A stretch of 64,000 nucleotides of DNA from [Eubacterium] yurii (GTDB taxonomy: Bacteria > Bacillota > Clostridia > Peptostreptococcales > Filifactoraceae), in contig FUZS01000006.1 of the NCBI GenBank assembly GCA_900167215.1, forward strand, positions 62,001 to 126,000, in the 5' to 3' direction. Shown piece after piece: positions 55,950-63,582 of the stretch. Both the position numbers and the translations under genes were made by a program. How positions within the stretch are numbered: the first letter of the stretch is position 1; each line of letters begins with the position of its first letter. A model generated the notes under the pieces. The model was not told the origin of the DNA, ran no database searches, and was given only the letters and a program-made list of their open reading frames with translations.

Positions 55950-56705
55950 ATGAAAAGTTTATCTCTTGGAACAGTATTGGAAAAAAATTTTTGCTTTGAT
56001 TTGTCAAGCTATTTGAGTATATTTTTAGATGAAATAAGATATACAGATGACAAAATCGGCTATCTTAGAATTATACAAAAGTACATCTTGAATAAGAATA
56101 ATTTATTGCCAATATACAGAAGTTCACTTATAGATAGGATATATAAGATGAAGGCTAATTATTTTTTTGATATAATGAATGATTATGTGTGTGAATATGA
56201 TGATGAGAGTGACTTGAATCCGTCTTCATATAATACTTCTTTTGGAAGTTTTTCTTCATCATTTTCAAGTAGTTTTTCTCCTTATAATTCGTATACAGGA
56301 AGCTTTTCATCTACTTCTTTTTCTTATGGTTCATTTAGTTCTTATGCTTTAAGAGGCAGTTATCAAGGTTCATATGTTTCTTCTTATGAAAATATAGCCT
56401 CGTTTAGACATTATGCGAGTTATATCGGAAGCTATATTATGTATGGAAGCTATAGAGGAAGTTATGGTTCTTTTGGCAGTTATGGCTCTTATGGATGTTA
56501 TAATTTTTATAAAGCATATTCAGATTCAGGGCATTATAAAACTTTTGACAGCGAAAATAATAATACTATGATATTTAAAAGAAATATCGGTTATCCCAGG
56601 GGAATAGATTTAAATAATAAGGAATATAAGAATAAAGAGATGATAATACAAAGTCGAATTGAAGAGAAAGACTTTGTAACAGGTTACGGTCTGGAGTTGA
56701 TATGA
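55950..56705 (+). CDS. Gly/Ser/Tyr-rich low-complexity protein, possible glycosylation or RiPP-like substrate
   Basis: I do not recognise this family (251 residues). Residues 1-~90 are an ordinary helical domain ending in an acidic YVCEYDDESD. Residues ~92-200 are low complexity, built almost entirely of Gly, Ser, Tyr and Phe, with an aromatic every 3-4 residues: GSFSSSFSSSFSPYNSYTGS, then IMYGSYRGSYGSFGSYGSYG. I count about 31 Tyr/Phe in 108 residues. The tail (~200-251) is charged and ends TGYGLELI. No signal peptide or membrane helix. Its stop overlaps the start of the glycosyltransferase-like gene (ATGA), so the pair is translationally coupled. Inferred: it is that enzyme's substrate, modified on Ser or Tyr. 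Confidence 0.8.
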   Translation: MKSLSLGTVLEKNFCFDLSSYLSIFLDEIRYTDDKIGYLRIIQKYILNKNNLLPIYRSSLIDRIYKMKANYFFDIMNDYVCEYDDESDLNPSSYNTSFGSFSSSFSSSFSPYNSYTGSFSSTSFSYGSFSSYALRGSYQGSYVSSYENIASFRHYASYIGSYIMYGSYRGSYGSFGSYGSYGCYNFYKAYSDSGHYKTFDSENNNTMIFKRNIGYPRGIDLNNKEYKNKEMIIQSRIEEKDFVTGYGLELI

Positions 56706-57538
56706 AAAATTTGAGAGCTTTTCATACGCTTTGTTCAAGAAAGATGCATACACGATGCAATTTATGTATGCAGGATTTCGATATTTTGACTATGATTTTA
56801 TCAGCCTTATACTGGAAAAAAAATAATGGTAATATAGATTTGATAGCAGATGAAGAAAACATATCTTATGTAAAATCCAAGTGTTTAGAAACGCTCTGGG
56901 ATAACATATATGAGATTCCCAATTATGATATAAATCGTGAGATGTTTTGGGCAGGTGGAAAAATATTTGCTCTTAGAGAACAAAAAACTCCAATTGCTAT
57001 GATTGATACGGATATGATAGTATGGAGTGATATATCTACAAAGCTTAATGAAAAGATTGTTGCAATTCATAATGAACCTTTAATACCTGAAATATATAAA
57101 GTCAAAGAATACTTTAAGATGAAAAAGGATTATAAATTTGACCATAGGCTGGATTGGAATGTATATCCTTCAAATACCGCTTTTTTATACATTTCAGATA
57201 AAGAATTTAAAAATTTTTACTGTAATGAAAGTATAAGATTTATGCAAAGTTCTCAAGATGACAGTGATACACTTTCTTATATGGTCTTTGCAGAGCAACG
57301 ACTACTTTCAATGTGTGCTAAAATAAGTGACATTAATATAGGATATATGATTAATTATCCTGAAAATTTGGGAAACCAAGATGATTTTACACATCTTTGG
57401 GGATATAAAAAAGTACTTGCTGAAAGTGAAAGTGAGAGAGAAAGATTTTGTAAAAGGTGCGTTAAAAGAATTTTAAAAGAATTTCCAAAAGAGAGTTTAC
57501 TTTTTATTAATGAGGACTTTTTCTATAACTATATTTGA
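56702..57538 (+). CDS. putative glycosyltransferase (DUF6734-like, GT-A-type DxD)
   Basis: The protein has 278 residues. The N-terminal half reads ILTMILSALYWKKNNGNIDL then IADEE, with an IAMIDTDMIVW block at about 98-108. The DTD (102-104) sits like a GT-A metal-binding DxD, and the fold order recalls DUF6734 glycosyltransferase-like proteins; this is recognition by eye. A Cys cluster near the N-terminus (CSRKMHTRCNLC) is unusual and may bind metal. Another feature is the downstream LDWNVYPSNTAFLYI. Start overlaps the stop of the Ser/Tyr-rich gene by 4 bp. Donor sugar and acceptor are unknown. No signal peptide. Confidence 0.65.
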   Translation: MKNLRAFHTLCSRKMHTRCNLCMQDFDILTMILSALYWKKNNGNIDLIADEENISYVKSKCLETLWDNIYEIPNYDINREMFWAGGKIFALREQKTPIAMIDTDMIVWSDISTKLNEKIVAIHNEPLIPEIYKVKEYFKMKKDYKFDHRLDWNVYPSNTAFLYISDKEFKNFYCNESIRFMQSSQDDSDTLSYMVFAEQRLLSMCAKISDINIGYMINYPENLGNQDDFTHLWGYKKVLAESESERERFCKRCVKRILKEFPKESLLFINEDFFYNYI

Positions 57539-57593
57539 TTTTATAGCAATAAATGTCAAATATAGTTAAATTTAGTAAGAAGAAAATATAATT

Positions 57594-57714
57594 TATACTA
57601 ATCACCATTTATACTACCAAGCAGTAATTCTAAATGACCCTATTCATCGTATAGATTTTCAAGAATTTTGTTGTAGTGAAATTATATAGCTATTTAAAAA
57701 GGTTTTTAGTATAA
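57594..57714. repeat. MITE-like repeat, family 2
   Basis: It starts TATACTAATCACCATTTATA then CTACCAAGCAG and ends GGTTTTTAGTATAATA; TATACTAA and TTAGTATA are inverted ends. Length 121 bp. It lies just upstream of the Crp/Fnr gene and its right end may provide that gene's -10 element (TATAAT at 57710). Confidence 0.7.
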
Positions 57715-57735
57715 TATTGATTTGTGGGGAAGGAT

Positions 57736-58431
57736 ATGAAAGAGGTAGTAACTTTATTAAAAAAATCTATTTTATTTGAAAATATAAGTGATGAAGAGAT
57801 AGAAGAGATACTTGAAAAGTCAAATTCAAAAGTTGTTTCAATTAAAAAAGACGAATATCTATTTTATCAAGAAGAAGAATCTAAAAATCTGTTTATATTG
57901 CTTGAAGGAATTGTACAGATAGAAAAGGTAGATGCTAATGGCAAAAGAATGATAATGAATAGATTTGATGAGGTAGGTACTATGTTTGCCGAGGTATATG
58001 TGTATTTTTCCGACAAGCTCTATGATTATTCTTGTATTGCTGTGAAAAATTCGAAAATTCTTGCTATGCCAAAGGAGTTTTTATTAAATATAGATGACCT
58101 AACTCAAAAATATAATTATAAACTGACTCAAAATATGCTGAAAATTTTGTCAAGAAAGGCATTTTTTCTCAATCAGAAAGTTCTTATACTAAGTAGTTTT
58201 ACCTTGAGACAAAAGATTGCAAGTTATCTTTTACAAAGAGTAAGAGAGTGTGGATTAAATGGCAAACCGCTCGACTTGTTGTTCAAAAGAGAAGAGCTGG
58301 CTGATTTTATCGGAACTACAAGGCCGTCTTTATCAAGGGAAATGTTGCAAATGCAAGATGACGGAATAATAAGACTCAATAAAGACACTTTTGAAGTGAT
58401 TGATTTAGAAAAATTGAAAGATTTGGTATAA
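57736..58431 (+). CDS. Crp/Fnr-family transcriptional regulator
   Basis: The protein has 231 residues from the ATG at 57736; GGGGAAGG upstream makes this better than the GTG at 57724. The N-terminal cyclic-nucleotide-binding-like barrel shows YLFYQEEESKNLFILLEGIV and MIMNRFDEVGTMFAEVY. The C-terminal HTH reads REELADFIGTTRPSLSREML. No Fe-S cysteines typical of FNR are seen. Ligand unknown; anaerobic or carbon-monoxide/nitrite response is possible. It lies in front of the ribosomal L21 operon but has a separate promoter after it. Confidence 0.93.
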   Translation: MKEVVTLLKKSILFENISDEEIEEILEKSNSKVVSIKKDEYLFYQEEESKNLFILLEGIVQIEKVDANGKRMIMNRFDEVGTMFAEVYVYFSDKLYDYSCIAVKNSKILAMPKEFLLNIDDLTQKYNYKLTQNMLKILSRKAFFLNQKVLILSSFTLRQKIASYLLQRVRECGLNGKPLDLLFKREELADFIGTTRPSLSREMLQMQDDGIIRLNKDTFEVIDLEKLKDLV

Positions 58432-58438
58432 TTTATAC

Positions 58439-58467
58439 TTGACACTCCTGTGGATTTGTGTTAAATT
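58439..58467 (+). promoter_or_regulatory. rplU operon promoter
   Basis: TTGACA at 58439-58444, 17-bp spacer, TAAATT at 58462-58467. Start near 58474 begins the L21 leader. Confidence 0.75.
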
Positions 58468-58473
58468 ATATGG

Positions 58474-58555
58474 GTATATTTCCGCTCACAAAAAGGTATT
58501 AATTGCCAAAAGGCAACCTTGAGGTGGCGAGACTTGAAAAAACAGGAGGTGTTTA
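58474..58555 (+). ncRNA. ribosomal protein L21 leader (autoregulatory element)
   Basis: The 5' leader contains CCGCTCACAAA, the GGTATT/GGCAACC hairpin elements and GAGGTGGCGAGACTTG, then the AGGAGGTG site. This matches the Firmicute L21 leader, in which L21 likely binds its own mRNA. Structure judged by eye only. Confidence 0.8.
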
Positions 58556-58558
58556 AAA

Positions 58559-58864
58559 ATGTACGCAATAGTAAAAACAGGTGGTAAACAATATATGGTA
58601 GAACAAGGCAACAAAATATCAGTTGAAAAACTTAATGTTGCTGAAGGTGATACTGTAAGTTTAGAAGTTGTTGCTTTGTCAGAAAACGGAGCTGTGAAAA
58701 CAGGTGATGCCGCTGCAAATGCCAAAGTAACTGCAAAAGTTCTTTCTCATGGAAAAGGTAAAAAATTGATAGTTTTCAAATACAAACCTAAAAAAGACTA
58801 TAGAAAGAAAAAAGGTCATAGACAACCATATACTCAATTGGAAATAGAGTCAATACAAGTATAG
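58559..58864 (+). CDS. rplU: 50S ribosomal protein L21
   Basis: The protein has 101 residues, normal size. Signatures: MYAIVKTGGKQYMVEQG, VLSHGKGKKLIVFKYKPKKD and YRKKKGHRQPYTQLEIESI. First gene of rplU-prp-rpmA, behind the L21 leader. AGGAGG site 7 nt upstream. Confidence 0.98.
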   Translation: MYAIVKTGGKQYMVEQGNKISVEKLNVAEGDTVSLEVVALSENGAVKTGDAAANAKVTAKVLSHGKGKKLIVFKYKPKKDYRKKKGHRQPYTQLEIESIQV

Positions 58865-58868
58865 TATT

Positions 58869-59207
58869 ATGATTAAGATTGAGATGGTGAAAGTAAATAA
58901 TAATCTTGAAAGTGTATCTATAAATGGACATGCAAACAGTGCTGAATATGGAAGTGATATAATATGTGCAGCTGTTTCTGTCTTATCTCAAAGTGTAATT
59001 AATGGAATGATAAAGTCATTGGATGGAAGAGAAGATTTTTTTTCTTTAAGTGATGACGGAAGAATAAAAATTGACATACCTAAAGATGTTAATGATATAC
59101 AAAAGATAAAATTACAAGCTCTTGCTGATATGCTTGAGGTAAACTTTGCTGATTTATCCAAGACATACAGCAAATATATAAACTTAGAAGTGAAGGAGGT
59201 AGGATAA
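58869..59207 (+). CDS. prp: ribosomal-processing cysteine protease Prp
   Basis: The protein has 112 residues. Prp motifs are [20 protein letters not shown], with the catalytic His and Cys. It removes the N-terminal extension from L27 in Firmicutes. It lies between rplU and rpmA as usual, 4 bp after rplU, and 1 bp before rpmA; its own ribosome binding site is weak, so it is probably translated by coupling. Confidence 0.95.
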   Translation: MIKIEMVKVNNNLESVSINGHANSAEYGSDIICAAVSVLSQSVINGMIKSLDGREDFFSLSDDGRIKIDIPKDVNDIQKIKLQALADMLEVNFADLSKTYSKYINLEVKEVG

Positions 59208-59208
59208 G

Positions 59209-59487
59209 ATGATAAGAATTAATCTCCAATTATTTGCCAGTAAAAAAGGTGTAGGTTCTTCTAAAAACGGTAGAGATTCAAGAGCTCAAAGATTGGGTGT
59301 AAAGACAGGTGACGGTCAATTAGTTACTGCAGGCTCTATAATAGTTAGACAAAGAGGAACTAAGATTCATCCAGGTAACGGTGTAGGTATAGGTAAAGAT
59401 GATACTTTATTTGCACTTGTTGAAGGAAGAGTAAAATTTGAGAGAAAAGATAAGTTCAGAAAAAAAGTAAGTGTATATGCTGTTTAG
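59209..59487 (+). CDS. rpmA: 50S ribosomal protein L27, with Prp-cleaved N-terminus
   Basis: The protein has 92 residues. The N-terminus [18 protein letters not shown] contains LQLF-ASKK, the Prp cleavage signal; cutting after Phe exposes the mature Ala start that reaches the peptidyl-transferase centre. [13 protein letters not shown] and [13 protein letters not shown] follow. obgE, its usual neighbour, is missing. Confidence 0.98.
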   Translation: MIRINLQLFASKKGVGSSKNGRDSRAQRLGVKTGDGQLVTAGSIIVRQRGTKIHPGNGVGIGKDDTLFALVEGRVKFERKDKFRKKVSVYAV

Positions 59488-59501
59488 TTTTTTTGAATAT
59501 T

Positions 59502-59550
59502 AAAAAGGGTTATGAAAAAATGAAGTTTCATTTTTTCATAACCCTTTTTT
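59502..59550 (+). terminator. terminator of the rplU operon
   Basis: AAAAAGGGTTATGAAAAAAT pairs with ATTTTTTCATAACCCTTTTT almost perfectly over a short loop, ending in a T run. The remaining 59551-60027 holds two repeat copies, an operator and a promoter, and no gene. Confidence 0.9.
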
Positions 59551-59578
59551 GCTATTATCAATGACTATTTATAAGTCA

Positions 59579-59620
59579 TACTAATACTAATCACCATTTA
59601 TAATGCCAAGATTGTAATTT
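59579..59620. repeat. 5' fragment of family-2 repeat
   Basis: TACTAATACTAATCACCATT then TATAATGCCAAGATTG matches the left end of the family-2 copies at 22694 and 57594, then stops where the family-1 copy begins. Confidence 0.6.
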
Positions 59621-59748
59621 TATACTAAAATCTAATAAAATAATGGATAAAATATGTTTTATATCTTTATAATAAAGTTATAAGTCATATACTATTTTTT
59701 AAAATTTTTAATAAAAATTTTCTATGGATTAAATAGATATTAGTATTA
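59621..59748. repeat. MITE-like repeat, family 1
   Basis: About 128 bp; it begins TATACTAAAATCTAATAAAA then TAATGGATAA and ends TCTATGGATTAAATAGATAT then TAGTATTA. The middle shares TTTATAATAAAG with the copy at 15001-15129, which has nearly the same length. Confidence 0.7.
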
Positions 59749-59950
59749 CTAAACTATTTGTTTTGTATATTATCAATAATCGTACATTTATAACATTATT
59801 ACAACTTTCCAAAAACTTGTTATCAACTATTTTATAGTATATTGTTATCAACAGTAAAATTTATATATAAGATAATGCTATCAAACTTTTATGATGTAAA
59901 TGATAAGTTATAGTTCAACATACACTATACATCAATTAGAACTTTTAGGT

Positions 59951-59977
59951 AAGTACCTTACAAAAAGGTGCGTACTT
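59951..59977 (+). promoter_or_regulatory. HxlR-type operator overlapping the -35
   Basis: AAGTAC (59951-59956) and GTACTT (59972-59977) form an inverted repeat around CTTACAAAAAGGTGC. GTAAGTACCTTAC/GTGCGTACTT-like sites are bound by HxlR/MarR-type repressors. The HxlR gene lies downstream, convergent. Confidence 0.65.
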
Positions 59978-60004
59978 GTTATATAAATTTAATTTACTTA
60001 TAAT
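59976..60004 (+). promoter_or_regulatory. promoter of the flavin oxidoreductase gene
   Basis: TTGTTA at 59976-59981, 17-bp spacer, TATAAT at 59999-60004. The operator overlaps the -35. Confidence 0.65.
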
Positions 60005-60027
60005 AGTGTAGAAAGGAGGTATTTTGA

Positions 60028-60579
60028 ATGGAAACATTGATTATAGTGACGCATCCTGATATAGAGCATTCTACCATTAATAAGCGTTGGATTGATGAAT
60101 TAAAGAAATATTCTGATAGATTTACAATTCATGAATTATATAGTAAGTATCCTAATGGAGAGATAGATGTTGAAATTGAACACAAACTGATTGAATCTCA
60201 TAAAAAAGTAGTATTTCAATTTCCTTTGTTTAATTTTTCATCACCACCTTTATTAAAAAAATGGATGGATGATGTACTTGTTTATGGATGGGCTTATGGA
60301 AGAAAAGGCGGTGATAAGTTAGAAAATAAGAAGATTGCTCTTGCGGTTTCTACAGGAATACAAAAAGAAGACTATCGGGAAGATGGGAAATATTATTATA
60401 CACTTGAAGAAATATTGACTCCATTTAAAGTCTTGTTTAAATTCTATTGTCGTGCTGATTATAATGACTTTTTTTCTTTTTATGGTTCTGAAAAAGTACC
60501 TGGAGAAGAATATTCTTCTTCCAAAGAAGAAATTGATAGAAGTGCTATTTCCTATATTCAGTTTTTAAATAAATTATAG
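60028..60579 (+). CDS. NAD(P)H-dependent flavin oxidoreductase, flavodoxin-like fold
   Basis: The protein has 183 residues of the KefF/MdaB-like quinone-oxidoreductase family. ETLIIVTHPDIEHSTINKRW starts the fold, and FQFPLFNFSSPPLLKKWMDD and VLVYGWAYGRKGG form the FMN-binding loop region. It probably reduces quinones or electrophiles using FMN. AGGAGG site 8 nt upstream. The HxlR-type operator overlaps its promoter, and the HxlR gene is tail-to-tail, a common stress-response pairing. Confidence 0.88.
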   Translation: METLIIVTHPDIEHSTINKRWIDELKKYSDRFTIHELYSKYPNGEIDVEIEHKLIESHKKVVFQFPLFNFSSPPLLKKWMDDVLVYGWAYGRKGGDKLENKKIALAVSTGIQKEDYREDGKYYYTLEEILTPFKVLFKFYCRADYNDFFSFYGSEKVPGEEYSSSKEEIDRSAISYIQFLNKL

Positions 60580-60582
60580 GAT

Positions 60583-60622
60583 AAAAAAACAACTACCAAT
60601 ATTTACAAAGTAGTTGTTTTTC
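60583..60622. terminator. shared terminator of the oxidoreductase and HxlR genes
   Basis: AAAAACAACTAC pairs with GTAGTTGTTTTT over a 13-nt loop. The HxlR stop codon lies in the loop. Confidence 0.85.
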
Positions 60623-60959
60623 TATTTTTTTCTCCCCAATCGCAAATGTCATACAATATAGGAATCAATGTTTTTCCACGTTCAGTCAAGGAATATTCAA
60701 CTCTTGGCGGAACTTGAGAAAATTCTGTTCTTACTATTATATCATCATTAATAAGCTCCTTTAACATTAGACTTAATGACTTGTAAGATATTGTTCCAAT
60801 TTTGCGATGGAGCTCATTATGACGTAGCACCTTATTTTCAGCCAAAAGATGTAAAATGGTCATTTTGTATTTGCCACCGATAACTGACATAGTGTAACCA
60901 AAACCTGTATCTTTTGGAGAAGTATTGGTAGGTGCACAAGTAGCTTTTTTGTTCAACAT
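60603..60959 (-). CDS. HxlR-family transcriptional regulator
   Basis: The protein has 118 residues. The family winged helix reads MSVIGGKYKMTILHLLAENK then LRHNELHRKIGTISYKSLS and MLKELINDDIIVRTEF, ending with PPRVEYSLTERGKTLIPIL. One Cys near the N-terminus (ATCAPT) could sense electrophiles as in YodB. It likely represses the convergent oxidoreductase through the operator at 59951. CAGGGA site. Confidence 0.92.
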   Translation of the reverse strand: MLNKKATCAPTNTSPKDTGFGYTMSVIGGKYKMTILHLLAENKVLRHNELHRKIGTISYKSLSLMLKELINDDIIVRTEFSQVPPRVEYSLTERGKTLIPILYDICDWGEKNRKTTTL

Positions 60960-61081
60960 ATAATTATCCCTGCAGTGATATTTTTTAAATAGACAACTCT
61001 TTCAGAGAAGAGTAAATGATTGTGCTTACTACACAACATTATCCAATGTAGCAGATGAATAAGCATCAATTAAAATGGTGT

Positions 61082-62140
61082 TTATTCATTATAATTTAAT
61101 AACAGTTGTCTAATTTCCAATTGTTTTTTTACCTGTGAGAGTATATTTTGAGTTATTTTGGCATCAGTATCGTTAATATTGTTTTTTGTGGTTACTCCCT
61201 TGTTATATAAAGCCATATTTTTTCTGTTGGTATTTTCAAGTATGGATTTGTTTATTTTTTCAAGGGCAATCTCATTTGATTTAATTAAAATTTGAATGTA
61301 AATCTTATCATAGTTATAAAGAGTCTTTCTCTTTAATTCACTAATATCTTCTTTTTTCTGTCTTATAAGTTTCTCTTGCTTTTCCACTCCTGTTGTGTAA
61401 CTTGAACCTGTATTTACAACAGATATCCACTTTAAATCATCGTTTAAATCTTTAAGGTCATCTTGGAGATCTTTAAGTGATTTTTTGTCATTTAATTTTG
61501 AAATCATATCATTAGGAAGTAACATATCAAGTTTAGGTTCTACTAACTTCAAAGCTATTATGTCATTTTCAGAAATATTCATATGATTTTTTAACTTATT
61601 TTCATTAATTCTAAGCTTATTTTCTAAGTCTTGGAGCTGAAATTTAAGATTATCAAGTTTTAATACTTCATTATCATATTCAAGTTGAATAATTTTTCCT
61701 GTTTTGAGTTTTGCTGAAGCTTGTTTTACAATATTTTCCTGATTTGCTATCTCAACTTTTTTATTTTTTATATCATTTTGTTCATTGATTATATCTGAGA
61801 AAAGTTTCATAGTAGTTTGTTCATTGGATATAATCATATCTTTTTTTGTTTCTTTTGCATTTTTAAGCAATTTTTCATAGTCAAAAGTCTGATATGAACT
61901 ATTATATACAGGAGTCTTTGTAACATAATTATATTCGTAATCAGGTTTATTTTCTCTTGGATTATCTTTTTGTATATTATATTTTTTTTCAAGAGAGTCT
62001 ATCAACTCCTGTTGTAATTTTATCTTATCTGAATTATTTACCGCCTTTTGCCTTGCTTCCTCAAATGTTAGATTGTAGGTAGCTGCATTTGACACGGAAA
62101 AAAGCATGGTGAAAATAATCAGTAACGGTATTTTTTTCAT
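61082..62140 (-). CDS. TolC-fold secreted protein (outer-membrane efflux family-like)
   Basis: The protein has 352 residues. A signal peptide (MKKIPLLIIFTMLFSVSNAA) opens it. The rest is almost wholly helical coiled coil with TolC-repeat features: LTFEEARQKAVNNSDKIKLQ near the start and LEYDNEVLKLDNLKFQL after it. Full TolC is ~430-490 residues, and no beta-barrel segment is clear. It is the second of two such genes; no ABC transporter, RND pump or adaptor is nearby. Whether the cell has an outer membrane cannot be told from here. Function unknown. Confidence 0.75.
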   Translation of the reverse strand: MKKIPLLIIFTMLFSVSNAATYNLTFEEARQKAVNNSDKIKLQQELIDSLEKKYNIQKDNPRENKPDYEYNYVTKTPVYNSSYQTFDYEKLLKNAKETKKDMIISNEQTTMKLFSDIINEQNDIKNKKVEIANQENIVKQASAKLKTGKIIQLEYDNEVLKLDNLKFQLQDLENKLRINENKLKNHMNISENDIIALKLVEPKLDMLLPNDMISKLNDKKSLKDLQDDLKDLNDDLKWISVVNTGSSYTTGVEKQEKLIRQKKEDISELKRKTLYNYDKIYIQILIKSNEIALEKINKSILENTNRKNMALYNKGVTTKNNINDTDAKITQNILSQVKKQLEIRQLLLNYNE

Positions 62141-62187
62141 CTCTTCTTCCTTCTTTAAAATCTATTTTTAGTTGATACTTATAAGTA

Positions 62188-62252
62188 AGCTACAATTTTA
62201 TTTGTGATTAATACTATATAATTTATTCAAATTAACATTCAAAATTGTAGCT
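62188..62252. repeat. 12-bp perfect inverted repeat between the two TolC-like genes
   Basis: AGCTACAATTTT (62188-62199) and AAAATTGTAGCT (62241-62252) are exact inverted repeats 41 bp apart. Neither arm is followed by a T run, so it is not a simple terminator. It could be an operator pair or an RNA hairpin between the two genes. Confidence 0.6.
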
Positions 62253-62310
62253 ATATTATATTAATAATGAATTTATCAATTATATTTACTTGAAGTATTA
62301 ATAAATTTTA

Positions 62311-63417
62311 TTATCCTTGAAGACTTAGCAAATATGGTTTTTTTAGTCTTTCAATCATTACACCATGATTTGATTTGGCATTTTCCAGTTGCAATTCCAT
62401 CTCTTTTATTTGCAAGTTTAAATTTTCAAGATCAATCTTAGTTTTAAAGCCTAAGTCTACAAGTTTTTTGAGATTTTTTGCCTGTCTTTTAGCATTGTCT
62501 ATTTGAGTTTGAAGATTTTTTATATTTGTTTCAATATTTTCAACAGAGTTTACAGAGTCAAGAACAGCATTTTTAATATTTTGCTTTGAAATTCTCAAAT
62601 CTACATCCTTAATATTTAAATCTGTGCTTGATTCTTCTTTTGGAAGTGAAGAGTTGCTATAATCTATAAGAGAGTATTTTATTCTTTCTTCCAATTGCCT
62701 AATTTGAGAGTTTTGTTGCATTATTGCAGGGGCTTGTGAAATTGCACTTCCTACTAAACTATCTTTAGATATCCCATTTTGAGAAAGTGTTTTAAAAGGT
62801 ATTAAAATATATTCAATTTTTCTGTCAACTTTTGTATTCATGACATTTGAAAGATCTTTGTAGGACATATCAAGTTGAAGTTGATTCTCATTAAGAGAGT
62901 TTTTCAATTGTTCTATTTCTACTTCCTGATTTTCCAGATCTATTTTGCTTATTACCCCTTTTTGGTATTTCACCCTTGATATAGCTAAATTTGTATTTTT
63001 ATTGTTGATTTTTTCTTTAATCAATTTGTTATTATCTTCAAGATTTTTGATTTTAACAAAGATAGCTTTTAAATTGACCTCTATTGCATCTTTTTGTACT
63101 GCTAAACTTTGTTTAGATATCTGTTCGTTGTCAAGTAGAGTTTGATACTGAATACTTTGAGTAATTGATGATACAGGATTTGGTTCATATTGACCGCTTT
63201 GTCCTTGGTATTGTGAACCATTGGATGCTGATTGTGTTGGTATTCCGTTTTGCAAAGTATTTTGAATATTATCAACTGTATCACTTCCTCTTTCTATAGA
63301 GAGGTTATTGTTGATTGAAGTTTTTAATGCTTCGTCGTAAGTGAGCTTGCCACTTGCAAATGAAAGTGACGGTATTAGCGAAACGGCAAGCAAAAGTGCT
63401 GTAATTTTTGATTTCAA
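62311..63417 (-). CDS. TolC-fold secreted protein, second copy
   Basis: The protein has about 368 residues. The TTG at 63417 is preferred: GGAG at 63427-63430 is 9 nt before it, while the ATG at 63426 directly abuts the site. A signal peptide (KSKITALLLAVSLIPSLSFA) is clear. LTYDEALKTSINNNLSIERG is the TolC-repeat opening; the rest is coiled coil with a Gln/Ser/Asn-rich segment (about 55-85). It seems paralogous to the gene at 61082 and is transcribed before it. No partner pump in the window. Confidence 0.75.
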   Translation of the reverse strand: MKSKITALLLAVSLIPSLSFASGKLTYDEALKTSINNNLSIERGSDTVDNIQNTLQNGIPTQSASNGSQYQGQSGQYEPNPVSSITQSIQYQTLLDNEQISKQSLAVQKDAIEVNLKAIFVKIKNLEDNNKLIKEKINNKNTNLAISRVKYQKGVISKIDLENQEVEIEQLKNSLNENQLQLDMSYKDLSNVMNTKVDRKIEYILIPFKTLSQNGISKDSLVGSAISQAPAIMQQNSQIRQLEERIKYSLIDYSNSSLPKEESSTDLNIKDVDLRISKQNIKNAVLDSVNSVENIETNIKNLQTQIDNAKRQAKNLKKLVDLGFKTKIDLENLNLQIKEMELQLENAKSNHGVMIERLKKPYLLSLQG

Positions 63418-63488
63418 AAAAATCATCTCCTTTTATGATAAAGTAAATCATATCTTCGTTAAATTGAATTTTATTAGCCGGTGTTCTT

Positions 63489-63516
63489 ATTATATCACAT
63501 TTTTTATTTAAGTTAA
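63489..63516 (-). promoter_or_regulatory. promoter of the TolC-like pair
   Basis: On the minus strand TTAACT (63516-63511), 16-bp spacer, TATAAT (63494-63489) with an upstream TG. Confidence 0.5.
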
Positions 63517-63582
63517 GCAAAAATGAATATGTTTAATAAAGATTTAATAAAATGAAATAAATTTAAAACTTTGTTAACATAT

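Noticed and set aside
56220-56550. CRISPR-like or simple DNA repeat in the Ser/Tyr-rich gene
   Set aside because: The repeat exists at the protein level; the DNA has no constant-length repeat and spacer pattern.
62188-62252. Rho-independent terminator of the upstream TolC-like gene
   Set aside because: The stem lacks a T run on either side and the loop is 41 nt.
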